Origin: Pseudomonadota bacterium
Lineage (GTDB): Bacteria > Pseudomonadota > Gammaproteobacteria > Burkholderiales > Burkholderiaceae_C
Reading direction: 5' to 3'
Assembly: GCA_023436025.1 (NCBI GenBank)
Contig: JAEZKX010000383.1
Span: forward strand, 1 to 16,542
Length of the DNA stretch: 16,542 nucleotides
The translations under genes and the position numbers were made by a program. Below, piece by piece: positions 1-7,225 of this stretch (the first letter of the stretch is position 1; the number at the start of each line of letters is the position of its first letter). The notes under the pieces are model-generated. The model was not told the DNA's origin and ran no database searches. It worked only from the letters and a program-made list of their open reading frames with translations.

Positions 1-316
1 CCTCCGCCGCCACCACCGGCCCGGTGGTCGACAGGTCGATCCACAGCTTCATGCGGCCGCCATGCACGGCACCCTGGGCGCCGAGCGCGACTTCCCGCAC
101 CACGTCCGGAGTCGGCAGGCTGGCCAGCACGAAGTCGGCCGCATCGGCCACTTCGCGCGGCGTGGCGCACACGGTAGCGCCTCGCTGCACCAGCGCGTCG
201 CGGGCGGCGGCCGACGGGTCCGCCACGACCACGCGGTAACCCGCGTCGAGCAGGCGTGCGGCCATGGGCTGCCCCATGCGGCCCAGCCCCAGGAATCCGA
301 TCACGGGCGCGCTCAT
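1..316 (-). CDS. NAD(P)-dependent 3-hydroxyisobutyrate dehydrogenase-like oxidoreductase (partial, C-terminus beyond left edge)
   Basis: Only the first 105 residues are in the window. They form a Rossmann NAD(P)-binding domain: a GLGRMG glycine motif at residues 10-15, then the acidic pair region VADPS near residue 32. The family signature DLSTTGP at residues 94-100 is the substrate-binding loop of beta-hydroxyacid dehydrogenases (HIBADH, tartronate semialdehyde reductase, GLYR1 type). Family members are usually about 290-300 residues, so roughly two thirds is missing. The ATG overlaps the TGA of the upstream SDR gene as ATGA, which points to translational coupling in the minus-strand operon. 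It probably oxidises or reduces a hydroxyacid intermediate of that pathway; the exact substrate cannot be told from this fragment. Confidence 0.88.
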   Translation of the reverse strand, partial: MSAPVIGFLGLGRMGQPMAARLLDAGYRVVVADPSAAARDALVQRGATVCATPREVADAADFVLASLPTPDVVREVALGAQGAVHGGRMKLWIDLSTTGPVVAAE

Positions 317-1230
317 GCCGGGACCTCCTTGGCGGACTCGTCGTCGCACAGGGGCTGCAGGGCGAGCGCCTCGGCGGTCGCCTGGTCGAACCAGCGGATG
401 TAGCTCAGGCGCCCTTCGTCCGTGACCTCCTCGTCGGGGAACGCATCGAGCATGCTTTCCACGAAGGCCTTGACGTGCGCCTTGTTCTCGGCATGCGCGA
501 TCACGTAGAACTCGTTGCGCCGGATGGCGCGCACCACGCGCTCGCCCAGCACCTCGGGCTCGATGCCGATGTCGCGCAACGACGGCATCGCGAAGGGCGC
601 GCGGCCGGGGGTGCGCAGGTGCTCGGGGCGCAACAGTTCGGAGCGGCGCACGTCCGACTTGGTCGCCCCCGGGCACAGCACCGTGACGCCGATGTTGTGC
701 TTGCCCACCGACAGGCGCAGCGAACCCGAAAGGCCGTGCAGCGCGAACTTGCTGGTGCTGTAGATGCCGCCCCAGGCCGGCGCCGGCACCAGCCCGGCGA
801 TGGACGAGGTGTTGACGATGTGGCCGCCCTCGCCATGCCGGCGGATGCGGGGCAGGAAGGTGACGATGCCGTTGATCACGCCCTGCAGGTTGACGCCCAG
901 GATCCAGTCCCAGTCCTCGTAGGCAGCCTCGTCCATCGGGATCGGGCTGCTCACGCCGGCGTTGTTGCACAGCACATGGACCTTGCCGAACGCGGCTTCC
1001 GCCTCGTCGGCCGCCGCGGCCATCGCGGCACGGTCGGACACGTCCAGCTTGATGAAGCGCAGCCGCGCCGCATGCTCCGCCAGCTGCGCCTCGGCCTGGG
1101 CCCGGTGCTCGTCGCTCAGGTCCGCCACCACGACGTTCATGCCGGCGCGCAGGAAGCATTGCGTCATGCCCAGCCCGATGCCGCTGGCGCCCCCGGTGAC
1201 GAAGGCGGTCTTTCCCTGGAGATCTCTCAT
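313..1230 (-). CDS. SDR family NAD(P)-dependent oxidoreductase
   Basis: A 305-residue classical short-chain dehydrogenase. The cofactor motif TGGASGIG lies at residues 12-19, NNAG at 89-92, and the catalytic Ser (142/143), Tyr157 and Lys161 appear as TSS...YSTSK. An acidic residue after the second strand (VVADLSD) suggests NAD rather than NADP, by inference. It is longer than the usual 250 residues, with a C-terminal extension (about 240-305) that includes a YVIAHAENKAHVKAF stretch. The ATG overlaps the upstream CmcJ-like gene's stop as ATGA, and its own stop overlaps the next ATG in the same way, so it sits in a coupled trio. It plausibly oxidises an alcohol made by the preceding oxygenase or hydrolase. 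The substrate is unknown. Confidence 0.92.
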   Translation of the reverse strand: MRDLQGKTAFVTGGASGIGLGMTQCFLRAGMNVVVADLSDEHRAQAEAQLAEHAARLRFIKLDVSDRAAMAAAADEAEAAFGKVHVLCNNAGVSSPIPMDEAAYEDWDWILGVNLQGVINGIVTFLPRIRRHGEGGHIVNTSSIAGLVPAPAWGGIYSTSKFALHGLSGSLRLSVGKHNIGVTVLCPGATKSDVRRSELLRPEHLRTPGRAPFAMPSLRDIGIEPEVLGERVVRAIRRNEFYVIAHAENKAHVKAFVESMLDAFPDEEVTDEGRLSYIRWFDQATAEALALQPLCDDESAKEVPA

Positions 1231-2057
1231 GTCCTCTCGTTCCACGGCAGGTAGGCCACGGCCCGGATCTCGATGCTCTGGCGCTCCTCGGCATCGGGCG
1301 GGCTGGTGGGATCGCTGAAGGCGGTGTGGGCCGCCCACTGCACGGCATCGGCCTGGGTGTCGATCTGCTTGAAGGCCAGCACCTCGTCGGGCCGCATCTG
1401 CGACAGGTAGTACCAGCGCTGCGCCGGATCGTGCGAGATGTTGAAGCCGTGCGGGTTCTTCGCATGCGCGCGCGAGGCCAGCAGCTTCACCGGGTGCAGG
1501 TTGGCGCGCCGCATGGTGGAGCCGTCGACGACGGCCAGCGGGTCCTTCTGCACGGTGCGGATCGGGCGCCACAGGTTCACCAGGATCTGGCGGCCGCGCA
1601 GGCACTCCTCGCGGTGGGCCTCGGGCGCCAGCGCCCGGGCCATCTGGCGCAGCGTCTCGAAGTCGTTGTCGACGTGCACGTTGCCCGCCGGCGTGCGCGC
1701 ATTCGCGGGCGCGTCCGGCTGCTTGCTGCGCACGATGTGGCCGTAGCAGGTGACATGGGCGGCGCCGGTCAGCTGGCGCACCAGCGCCTCCATGTCGGGG
1801 TAGTACAGCGCGCGAATCTCGGCTTCATCGTTGAAGTTGGTGCAACGCGTCACGTGTCGCAGCACCTGCACGCCGTTGCGCTCCAGCGAGACGCTGTCCT
1901 CGCGGCCGCGCAGGTCGTGCAGGGTGACGCGGTGCTGCTCGAAGCGGGTGATGCTGTTGGCACGGTTGGCATCGTCGACCACGCTGTCGTCGAAGCCGTG
2001 CTCGTTGAAAGTGAGCACGGCCTCGATCGACCGGGGTCCGGGCACGGATACGGTCAC
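1227..2057 (-). CDS. CmcJ/NvfI-family putative non-heme iron oxygenase
   Basis: A 276-residue protein with the hallmarks of the CmcJ/NvfI ('GA4 desaturase'-like) family, known from cephamycin 7-alpha-methoxylation and from fungal meroterpenoid enzymes. In order: HVD at residues 128-130 as the HxD iron motif, NLWRPI at 161-166, DPLAVVD at 172-178, WYYLSQM with DEVLAFKQID at 215-233, HTAFSDP at 244-250 giving the distal His, and RQSIEIR at 259-265 with a candidate 2-oxoglutarate-binding Arg. No signal peptide is seen, so it is cytoplasmic. The start is GTG, four bases after the stop of the Bug gene, with GGAAGG eight bases upstream. It probably hydroxylates or desaturates the operon's substrate. 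Family assignment is by motif recall; substrate and reaction are unknown. Confidence 0.78.
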   Translation of the reverse strand: MTVSVPGPRSIEAVLTFNEHGFDDSVVDDANRANSITRFEQHRVTLHDLRGREDSVSLERNGVQVLRHVTRCTNFNDEAEIRALYYPDMEALVRQLTGAAHVTCYGHIVRSKQPDAPANARTPAGNVHVDNDFETLRQMARALAPEAHREECLRGRQILVNLWRPIRTVQKDPLAVVDGSTMRRANLHPVKLLASRAHAKNPHGFNISHDPAQRWYYLSQMRPDEVLAFKQIDTQADAVQWAAHTAFSDPTSPPDAEERQSIEIRAVAYLPWNERT

Positions 2058-2061
2058 GGGT

Positions 2062-3042
2062 TCAGCCTTCCATGGAAATGTTCAGGGTCTTGATGGCGCG
2101 CTGCCAGCGGTCGGTCTCGGCCTTGAGCTGGCCGGCGAAATCGCCATTGGCAGCCGAGCGCTCCAGCGACATGCGCTGGAGCATCTCGCCGAGGGCCGGC
2201 GCGGCCAGCGTCTGCTGCAGCGCCTGTCGCAGCGTGGCCGCGGCGGCGTCGCTGGTGTGGCGCGGGGCGAACACACTGTGCCGGTCCTCCACGATCACGT
2301 CGTATCCGAGCTGCGTGGCCGTCGGCACGTCGGGCGCGAAGGCCGAGCGCTCGGCGGAAGTCAGCGCCAGCAGGCGCAGCTTGCCGGCGCGCGCGTGTTC
2401 GATGCCGCCGGCGAGCGAGCCGAGCAAGAACGGGACCTCGCCCGCCAGCGCCGCCAGGAAGCCGGGGGCGTCGCCCTGGTAGGGCACCAGCTGCCAGTCC
2501 GCCTTCAGGGCGCGGCCCATCAACAGGGCGGCCAGGTGCGGCGTCGAGCCCAGGCCGGGCATGCCGCAGTTGCGGCCGCGGGGATTGTCCTGCAGCCACT
2601 TCGCGGCATCGGCGAGCGTGCGCACGCTGTCCGGCACGGCTGGTCCGGCATAGAGCCCCAGGTGCAGGCGCGCCACCGGCGCCAGCGGCAGGAAGTCGCG
2701 GACCAGCTCGTAGCGCACGCTCTTGAACAGGTGCGGCGCCATGGTGATGACGGAAGCGGGGGTCACCAGCAGCACGCTGCCGTCGCCGGGCGCGTTGCGC
2801 AGCTGGTCCGCGGCCACACGGCCGCCCGCCCCCGGGCGGTTCTCCACGATCACGGTGGTCCCGCCGAGGGCGGCCTTCAGCGGATCGACCAGCGCGCGGG
2901 CGATCACGTCGGCGGGGCCGCCAGGCGGATAGCCCACGACCAGGCGCACGGGGCCGCGGACCTGGGCCAGGGCGGGGGCGGCAAGCGTCCCGGCCGCCAG
3001 GGCGGCCGCGCTGTACAGGAAAGTCCGGCGATGCAGGGTCAT
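2062..3042 (-). CDS. Bug/TctC family tripartite tricarboxylate transporter substrate-binding protein
   Basis: A 326-residue periplasmic binding protein. The N-terminus carries a twin-arginine-like motif (HRRTFL, residues 4-9), a hydrophobic Ala-rich stretch and a probable cleavage after ALA at residue 26. The mature start shows the family pattern VRLVVGYPPGGPADVIAR and then VIVENRPGAGG, the first lobe that clamps a carboxylate ligand. The start has GAGGAG eight bases upstream. It follows the serine hydrolase gene by 26 bases and precedes the oxygenase by four. No TctA/TctB membrane genes are visible, as is common for the many orphan Bug genes of Burkholderiales, so it may share a transporter or act as a sensor. 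It suggests the pathway's substrate is a carboxylate or amide-like small molecule. Confidence 0.93.
   Translation of the reverse strand: MTLHRRTFLYSAAALAAGTLAAPALAQVRGPVRLVVGYPPGGPADVIARALVDPLKAALGGTTVIVENRPGAGGRVAADQLRNAPGDGSVLLVTPASVITMAPHLFKSVRYELVRDFLPLAPVARLHLGLYAGPAVPDSVRTLADAAKWLQDNPRGRNCGMPGLGSTPHLAALLMGRALKADWQLVPYQGDAPGFLAALAGEVPFLLGSLAGGIEHARAGKLRLLALTSAERSAFAPDVPTATQLGYDVIVEDRHSVFAPRHTSDAAAATLRQALQQTLAAPALGEMLQRMSLERSAANGDFAGQLKAETDRWQRAIKTLNISMEG
2066..2071 (-). promoter_or_regulatory. Ribosome binding site deciding a GTG start
   Basis: Reading the minus strand, GGAAGG sits eight bases before the GTG at 2057-2055 and inside the last codons of the upstream Bug gene. It supports the GTG start of the CmcJ-like gene and translational coupling to the gene before it. 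Confidence 0.5.
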
Positions 3043-3068
3043 GCTTGTGTCTCCTCGGTGGTGGTGGA

Positions 3069-4226
3069 TCACGCCGCGCCGACAGTCATGTCGGACAGGC
3101 GCTGGAAGCGCTCGATGTTCGGCGCCTGCGCGAGCAGGCCGGTGGTGCAGCACACGAAGCTCAGGTCCAGCTCCGGATCGACCCAGAACATCGTGGAGCC
3201 GGCGCCGTAGTTGCCGAAGGTCTCCGGCGAGGTCAGCGTGCCGAACTGGTGGTGCACGATGCCTTCGCCGCGCACGCTGAAGCCCAGGCCGATGAAAGCG
3301 GGCGGCGGCTCCCAGCCGGCGCGCAGGGCCACGGTGCGATAGAGCTCGTTGGGCAGCTCGCCCGTCCAGTTGCGGCGCGCCAGCCGCAGCATGCGCGGCG
3401 ACAGGATGCGCGCGCCGTCGGCGCTGCCGCCGCGGCGCAGCATCTCGACGAAGCGCCACAGGTCGGGCACCGAGGCGCAGGCACCCACGTGCGGCGCCTC
3501 GTTCACCTCCTGGTCGAACAGGCTGTACTTGCCCGGATCGTCGCGCCCGCGCACCGCGATGGGAACCACGCCGCGGATGTCTGGCACGACCTTGCGCGCA
3601 CGCAGGTCGGGACGCACGCCGAAGCTCGTGTCGCGCATGCCCAGCGGCTCGAACAGGTCCTCGCGGGCGATGTCGCGGAAGGCGCGGCCCTGCGGGTCGG
3701 TGCGGCGCAGCATCTCGCCCATCAGCACGTGGTTGACCACCGGCGCGTAGTCGCAGCGCGTGCCAGGCGGCACGATGCCGTGCACGTTCTCGATCACGGC
3801 CTGCAGCAGTTCGTCGAGGCGGTCCTCGAACATGTCCGGCTTGGGCGTCCACACCCCCGGCATGCCGGCCGTGTGGGTCAGCAGGTGGTGCAGGGTGGCG
3901 GCCTCGCGCGGCGCGCCGCGGAACTCCGGAATGATGTCTGCGACCCGGGTGGTCAGCGCCAGCCGGCCCAGCTCCACCGCGCGCAGGACCAGCACGTTGG
4001 TGAAGGCCTTGGTCAGCGAGAAGATGCTGAACACCGAATCGGTGGCCAGCGCCTGGGAGCCGGCGCCGGCATGCGTGCCGATGGCTGCCTCCAGGTCCAC
4101 GCGGCCGCCGCGGCCGACGCGGATCACGGCTCCGTGGTAGTGGCCGCGGGCCACGTCGGCCTCGATCGCGGCGCGCAGTTGCGCCAGGCGCCCGGCATCC
4201 ATGCCGTGTTGCGCGGATGTGCTCAT
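3069..4226 (-). CDS. Serine hydrolase of the beta-lactamase / EstB esterase (class C fold) family
   Basis: A 385-residue cytoplasmic protein with no signal peptide. The nucleophile motif SLTK is at residues 70-73 (SxxK), preceded by the typical SIFS. HHLLTHTAGMPG at about 113-124 is the family's conserved loop. Tyr160 in DYAPVVNH fills the YxN position, but Pro replaces the usual Asn. FGNYGAGSTMFWVDPE from residue 337 corresponds to the K/HxG strand, with NYG in place of HxG. This pattern favours an esterase, lactonase or amidase over an antibiotic beta-lactamase. AGAAGGAGA precedes the ATG. It is the first gene of the minus-strand operon, diverging from a LysR gene 92 bases away, and may open an ester or lactone before oxidation by the downstream enzymes. 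The substrate is unknown. Confidence 0.9.
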   Translation of the reverse strand: MSTSAQHGMDAGRLAQLRAAIEADVARGHYHGAVIRVGRGGRVDLEAAIGTHAGAGSQALATDSVFSIFSLTKAFTNVLVLRAVELGRLALTTRVADIIPEFRGAPREAATLHHLLTHTAGMPGVWTPKPDMFEDRLDELLQAVIENVHGIVPPGTRCDYAPVVNHVLMGEMLRRTDPQGRAFRDIAREDLFEPLGMRDTSFGVRPDLRARKVVPDIRGVVPIAVRGRDDPGKYSLFDQEVNEAPHVGACASVPDLWRFVEMLRRGGSADGARILSPRMLRLARRNWTGELPNELYRTVALRAGWEPPPAFIGLGFSVRGEGIVHHQFGTLTSPETFGNYGAGSTMFWVDPELDLSFVCCTTGLLAQAPNIERFQRLSDMTVGAA

Positions 4227-4274
4227 GAGTTCTGGTCTCCTTCTTTGGCGCCGCGATTACACCGCCACACCGCT

Positions 4275-4310
4275 ATCATGCAAAACGAAATGATTTCATC
4301 GATTCATGAA
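4275..4310. promoter_or_regulatory. Divergent control region with nested inverted repeats (candidate LysR operator)
   Basis: The 92-base gap between the hydrolase and the LysR gene holds an AT-rich patch in an otherwise GC-rich context. It contains ATCAT (4275-4279) mirrored by ATGAT (4290-4294), the near-perfect GAAATGATTTC (4287-4297), and the palindrome TTCATGAA (4303-4310). TATCAT at 4274-4279 resembles a -10 box for the plus strand, but no good -35 was found. LysR-type regulators commonly bind such repeats between themselves and a divergent target. Which repeat is the real site is inference. Confidence 0.4.
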
Positions 4311-4318
4311 GGATTGCA

Positions 4319-5233
4319 ATGGCGGTGACCCTGCGCCAGCTGCGCGCCTTTGCCGCCGTCGCGGAGACCGGCAGCTTCACGGCGGCCGCCGGCGTGCTGA
4401 GCCTGACCCAGTCCGCGCTGTCGGTGTTGGTGCGCGAGCTCGAAGCCGAGCTGGGCGTGCGGCTGTTCGACCGCCACACCCGCGGCGTGGTGCCGACGGA
4501 AGCGGGGCGCGAGTTCCAGCCGCGGGTGCAGCGCATGCTGGCGGACCTGGGCGAGGCCGTGGCCAGCATCGCCGAGATCGGCGCGCGCAAGCGCGGACTG
4601 GTGCGGCTGGCCGCACCGCAGCTGATCGCGTCCGCGGTGCTGCCGGGCGTCATCGCCGCCTATCGCAAGAAGTACCCGGGCATCGAGGTACAGCTCACCG
4701 ACGCGCTGCCGGAGCACCTGCTCGAAGCGATCGCCTCGGGGGCCGCGGACCTGGCCTTCGGCCACGAGCTTCCCCATGACGACAGCGTGGAGGCCAGCAT
4801 GTTCCTGGAGGATCCGTTCTGGCTGGTGTGCCGGCGCGACGATCCGCTGGCCCGGCGGCGCAAGGTGAACTGGTCCGACATCGCGGGCCGCACCTTCATC
4901 GGCCCCACGCGCGATTTCCGCCAGCGCCTGCTGGCCAGGCTCGATGCCGATATGCGCGCGACCATGGCCGCGGCGCAGGGCCAGGACGTGTCCTACCTCA
5001 CGACCGCCCTGGGACTCGTGATGGCGGGCCAGGGCATCACGGTGGGACCCAGCTACGCGGCGCGCCTGGTACGGGCCTACGGGCTGTGCATGATCGAACT
5101 GGGCGGGCCGGTCTTCAAGCGCAGGGTCTCGGTGTACCAGGCGGTGCGCCGGGGCCCCACGCCCGCCGTGGAGGCCTTCGTCGAGACGCTGCGCGAGATC
5201 ATCGGGCCGCAGGCGCCGCGCAAGCGGGCCTGA
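4319..5233 (+). CDS. LysR family transcriptional regulator
   Basis: A 304-residue LysR-type regulator. The N-terminal winged helix-turn-helix spans about residues 4-62 (LRQLRAFAAVAETGSFTAAA, then SQSALS-like TQSALSVLVRELE). The effector-binding domain runs from about 90 to 295, starting with GLVRLAAPQLIAS. Length is normal. AAGGA lies five bases before the ATG. It is divergent from the hydrolase-led operon and 44 bases upstream of an SDR gene on its own strand, so it most likely controls both in response to a pathway compound. Target and effector are inferred from position only. Confidence 0.94.
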   Translation: MAVTLRQLRAFAAVAETGSFTAAAGVLSLTQSALSVLVRELEAELGVRLFDRHTRGVVPTEAGREFQPRVQRMLADLGEAVASIAEIGARKRGLVRLAAPQLIASAVLPGVIAAYRKKYPGIEVQLTDALPEHLLEAIASGAADLAFGHELPHDDSVEASMFLEDPFWLVCRRDDPLARRRKVNWSDIAGRTFIGPTRDFRQRLLARLDADMRATMAAAQGQDVSYLTTALGLVMAGQGITVGPSYAARLVRAYGLCMIELGGPVFKRRVSVYQAVRRGPTPAVEAFVETLREIIGPQAPRKRA

Positions 5234-5277
5234 AACGCGGTGTGGCTATGCTTGCGCCCCCCGAGGACAAGAAGACC

Positions 5278-6102
5278 ATGGACCTGAATCAACTGTTTTC
5301 CGTGCGCGACCGCGCCGCGATCGTCACCGGCGCCGCCAGCGGCCTGGGCCTGGCCATGGCGCAAGCGCTGGCCGAATGCGGCGCCCGCGTCACCCTGCTG
5401 GACCTGAATGGCGCCGAGGCCGGGCGCCAGGCCGAGCTGCTGCGCCAGCGCGGCCTGCAGGCCCGCGCCGCCGCCCTGGACGTCACCGACAGCGCGGCGC
5501 TGGACCGCGCCTTCGACGAAGCCGCGCAGGCGCACGGCGGCCTCGACATCGTGTTCGCCAATGCCGGCATCGATCCCGGGCCGGGCTTTGCCTCGATCGC
5601 CGAGCGCGGCAAGCGCGTGCCCGAGCACCAGATCGAGAACTACTCCGACGCGCGCTGGCACCGGGTGATCGGCATCAGCCTGGATGCGGTGTTCTATTCG
5701 ATCCGCGCCGCCGCGCGCCACATGAAGCCGGCCGGCCGCGGCTCCATCGTCGTCACCACCTCGATTTCCGCGGTGCGGCCGGCGCCCGCCATCGGCATGG
5801 CCTACATGGCGGCCAAGGCCGGCGCGGCGCACCTGGTGCGCACCTCGGCGCTCGAGCTGGCGCGCTACGGCATCCGCGTGAACGCGATCGCGCCGGGGCC
5901 GTTCGCCACCAACATCGCTGCCGGCCGCGAAGATGTCGCCGCCTTCAGCGCGGCGCAGCCGACCGTCGTGCCCCTGGGCCGGGTGGCCTCGCCCGAGGAG
6001 ATCCGGGGCCTGGCGCTGCTGCTGGCTTCCGACGCCTCCAGCTTCATCACCGGCGAGCAGGTGGTGATCGACGGCGGCACCTCGCTGGGAATGCCCTGCT
6101 GA
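5278..6102 (+). CDS. SDR family NAD(P)-dependent oxidoreductase
   Basis: A 274-residue classical SDR. TGAASGLG is at residues 17-24, an aspartate-containing LLDLN follows the second strand at 40-44 (suggesting NAD), NAG is at 95-97, and the catalytic set is Ser162/164, Tyr176 and Lys180 (YMAAK). The C-terminus ends in the common ITGEQVVIDGG motif. An insertion around residues 100-125, between NAG and the catalytic helix, is larger than in most relatives. An alternative in-frame ATG lies at 5248; the 5278 start was chosen because it fits the family N-terminus. It is transcribed with the LysR gene and is presumably a second dehydrogenase of the same pathway. It is not a close copy of the minus-strand SDR. 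Confidence 0.9.
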   Translation: MDLNQLFSVRDRAAIVTGAASGLGLAMAQALAECGARVTLLDLNGAEAGRQAELLRQRGLQARAAALDVTDSAALDRAFDEAAQAHGGLDIVFANAGIDPGPGFASIAERGKRVPEHQIENYSDARWHRVIGISLDAVFYSIRAAARHMKPAGRGSIVVTTSISAVRPAPAIGMAYMAAKAGAAHLVRTSALELARYGIRVNAIAPGPFATNIAAGREDVAAFSAAQPTVVPLGRVASPEEIRGLALLLASDASSFITGEQVVIDGGTSLGMPC

Positions 6103-6145
6103 GCCCCGGAATGCGCGCCCCTGCGCCGACGCATCGCGCAGCCCA

Positions 6146-6160
6146 TGCCGACGATCGGCG
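6146..6160. terminator. Weak candidate hairpin between convergent genes
   Basis: GCCGA (6147-6151) and TCGGC (6155-6159) pair around a three-base loop, with a possible U-G pair outside. The downstream plus-strand sequence is pyrimidine-rich (CCTCTTTCC) but has no real T run. It lies in the 76-base gap between the convergent SDR and LysR genes, so a terminator is expected here, but the structure is short. Confidence 0.25.
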
Positions 6161-6178
6161 ACCTCTTTCCGGCCCTTT

Positions 6179-7096
6179 CTAGGTGGCCCGCCCGCACTCC
6201 GCCCTGATCTCGGCGATCAGCTGCTGGCTGGTTGCCGAGAGTTCCGCCTGCCGTCGGTAGATGAGACCCATGGTGTGCTTGCCCTGCGCGTCCACGTCGT
6301 GGTCCAGCGGCAACTCGCACAACAGTCCCGAGCGGATGTCGGTTCGGCTGACGTCGTAGCGCGTCAGCCCCACGCCGTCGCTTGCCAGCACCGCGCTCTT
6401 GAGCAGTTGTGAAGAGTCGGAATGGACGGTGCTTCGCATCGGCCACAGCCCCTGTGCGCGCGCCCGAGCCCGCAGCGCGCGCTCGAGCGCGACGCTCTCG
6501 GTCATGACGAACCAGGGGTGTGCGAGCAGGTCGGGCATCTCCAGCGACGTCGAGGCAAGCAGTGGATGGCCACTGCGCACCACCAGGCAGTTGCGGTCTT
6601 CGAACAAGGGCAACTGCACCAGGTCGCCGGTCGTGTCATCCTCCACGATCACCGCGATCACGAAATCGAGACCTCCCTCGCGCAGCGCAGGAAGAAGTTG
6701 CTCGCGCGTGCCCATCGAATAATTGACCGAGAGCTTGCGGTCACCGCCGATCAAGCGCAGGGTCACAGTTGGCAGGATGCTGGTGTGGAAGCCCGCGCCT
6801 GGGGGCGCGCCGACGTTGACACTGCCTGAACCAAGTTCCTTCAGCGACTCGATGTCCTCGCCGATCTTGCGCATCTCCGCGTCGATCAACCGGGCTCGCA
6901 ACAGCACGGCCTTGCCGTAGCTCGTCAACCTCACGCCACGCGCCTCGCGAATGAACAGGTCGACGCCAAGGCGCTCTTCGAGCACCTGGATGCTCTTTGT
7001 CAATGCAGGTTGCGAGATATGCAGTTGCTCGGCTGCCCTGTTGAGACTACCCGCCTGCGCAACGGCCAGAAAACGATTCATTCCGGGGAGATGCAT
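6179..7096 (-). CDS. LysR family transcriptional regulator
   Basis: A 305-residue LysR-type regulator. The start at 7096 (MHLPGMNRF) aligns with the usual LysR N-terminus; a 14-residue upstream extension to 7138 was rejected because it lies outside the family profile and overlaps the operator candidate. The HTH region is at residues 2-60, with SLNRAAEQLHISQPALTKSI a textbook match. The effector domain begins near GSVNVGAPPG, residue 91. By eye it is less GC-rich than its neighbours, with more relaxed codon use, which may indicate a different history. It diverges from the M24 operon with a 129-base gap and is the likely regulator of that operon. The effector is unknown. Confidence 0.93.
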   Translation of the reverse strand: MHLPGMNRFLAVAQAGSLNRAAEQLHISQPALTKSIQVLEERLGVDLFIREARGVRLTSYGKAVLLRARLIDAEMRKIGEDIESLKELGSGSVNVGAPPGAGFHTSILPTVTLRLIGGDRKLSVNYSMGTREQLLPALREGGLDFVIAVIVEDDTTGDLVQLPLFEDRNCLVVRSGHPLLASTSLEMPDLLAHPWFVMTESVALERALRARARAQGLWPMRSTVHSDSSQLLKSAVLASDGVGLTRYDVSRTDIRSGLLCELPLDHDVDAQGKHTMGLIYRRQAELSATSQQLIAEIRAECGRAT

Positions 7097-7133
7097 GCCT
7101 GCCGTCGACCTATAACCTTCACCGATACCCCGA

Positions 7134-7151
7134 TCCAATCATTCCATTGGA
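7134..7151. promoter_or_regulatory. Inverted repeat, candidate LysR operator of the M24 operon
   Basis: TCCAAT (7134-7139) and ATTGGA (7146-7151) are perfect 6-bp arms around a 6-bp spacer, in the gap between the LysR gene and the M24 gene. Dyads of this kind between a LysR gene and its divergent target are the usual binding sites. Regulator identity is inferred from position. Confidence 0.5.
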
Positions 7152-7176
7152 CCAGGGTGGCGCGGCTGATGATACT
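7147..7176 (+). promoter_or_regulatory. Candidate promoter of the M24 operon
   Basis: TTGGAC (7147-7152) and GATACT (7171-7176) are separated by 18 bases. Both boxes are imperfect (3/6 and 4/6 to sigma-70 consensus), as expected for an activator-dependent promoter. The -35 box overlaps the right arm of the inverted repeat. Confidence 0.3.
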
Positions 7177-7213
7177 TCGCGCCAGGGATGCCCCCGGAAT
7201 TCATGCGGGGCCC

Positions 7214-7220
7214 AAGGAGA
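7214..7220 (+). promoter_or_regulatory. Strong Shine-Dalgarno deciding a TTG start
   Basis: AAGGAGA lies five bases before the TTG at 7226-7228. It is much better than anything upstream of the in-frame ATG codons at 7010 or 7169, so the M24 gene is taken to start at the TTG. Confidence 0.65.
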
Positions 7221-7225
7221 CGACA

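Noticed and set aside
3069..4226. Antibiotic resistance beta-lactamase
   Set aside because: No signal peptide, YxN and KTG motifs not of the resistance type, and the context is a catabolic operon.
3045..4328. Long plus-strand open frame opposite the serine hydrolase
   Set aside because: Antisense shadow; the hydrolase on the other strand carries SxxK and other family motifs.
7010..7225. N-terminal extension of the M24 gene to an ATG at 7010
   Set aside because: It would overlap the divergent LysR coding sequence and the operator candidate. The TTG at 7226 has a strong Shine-Dalgarno and fits the domain start.
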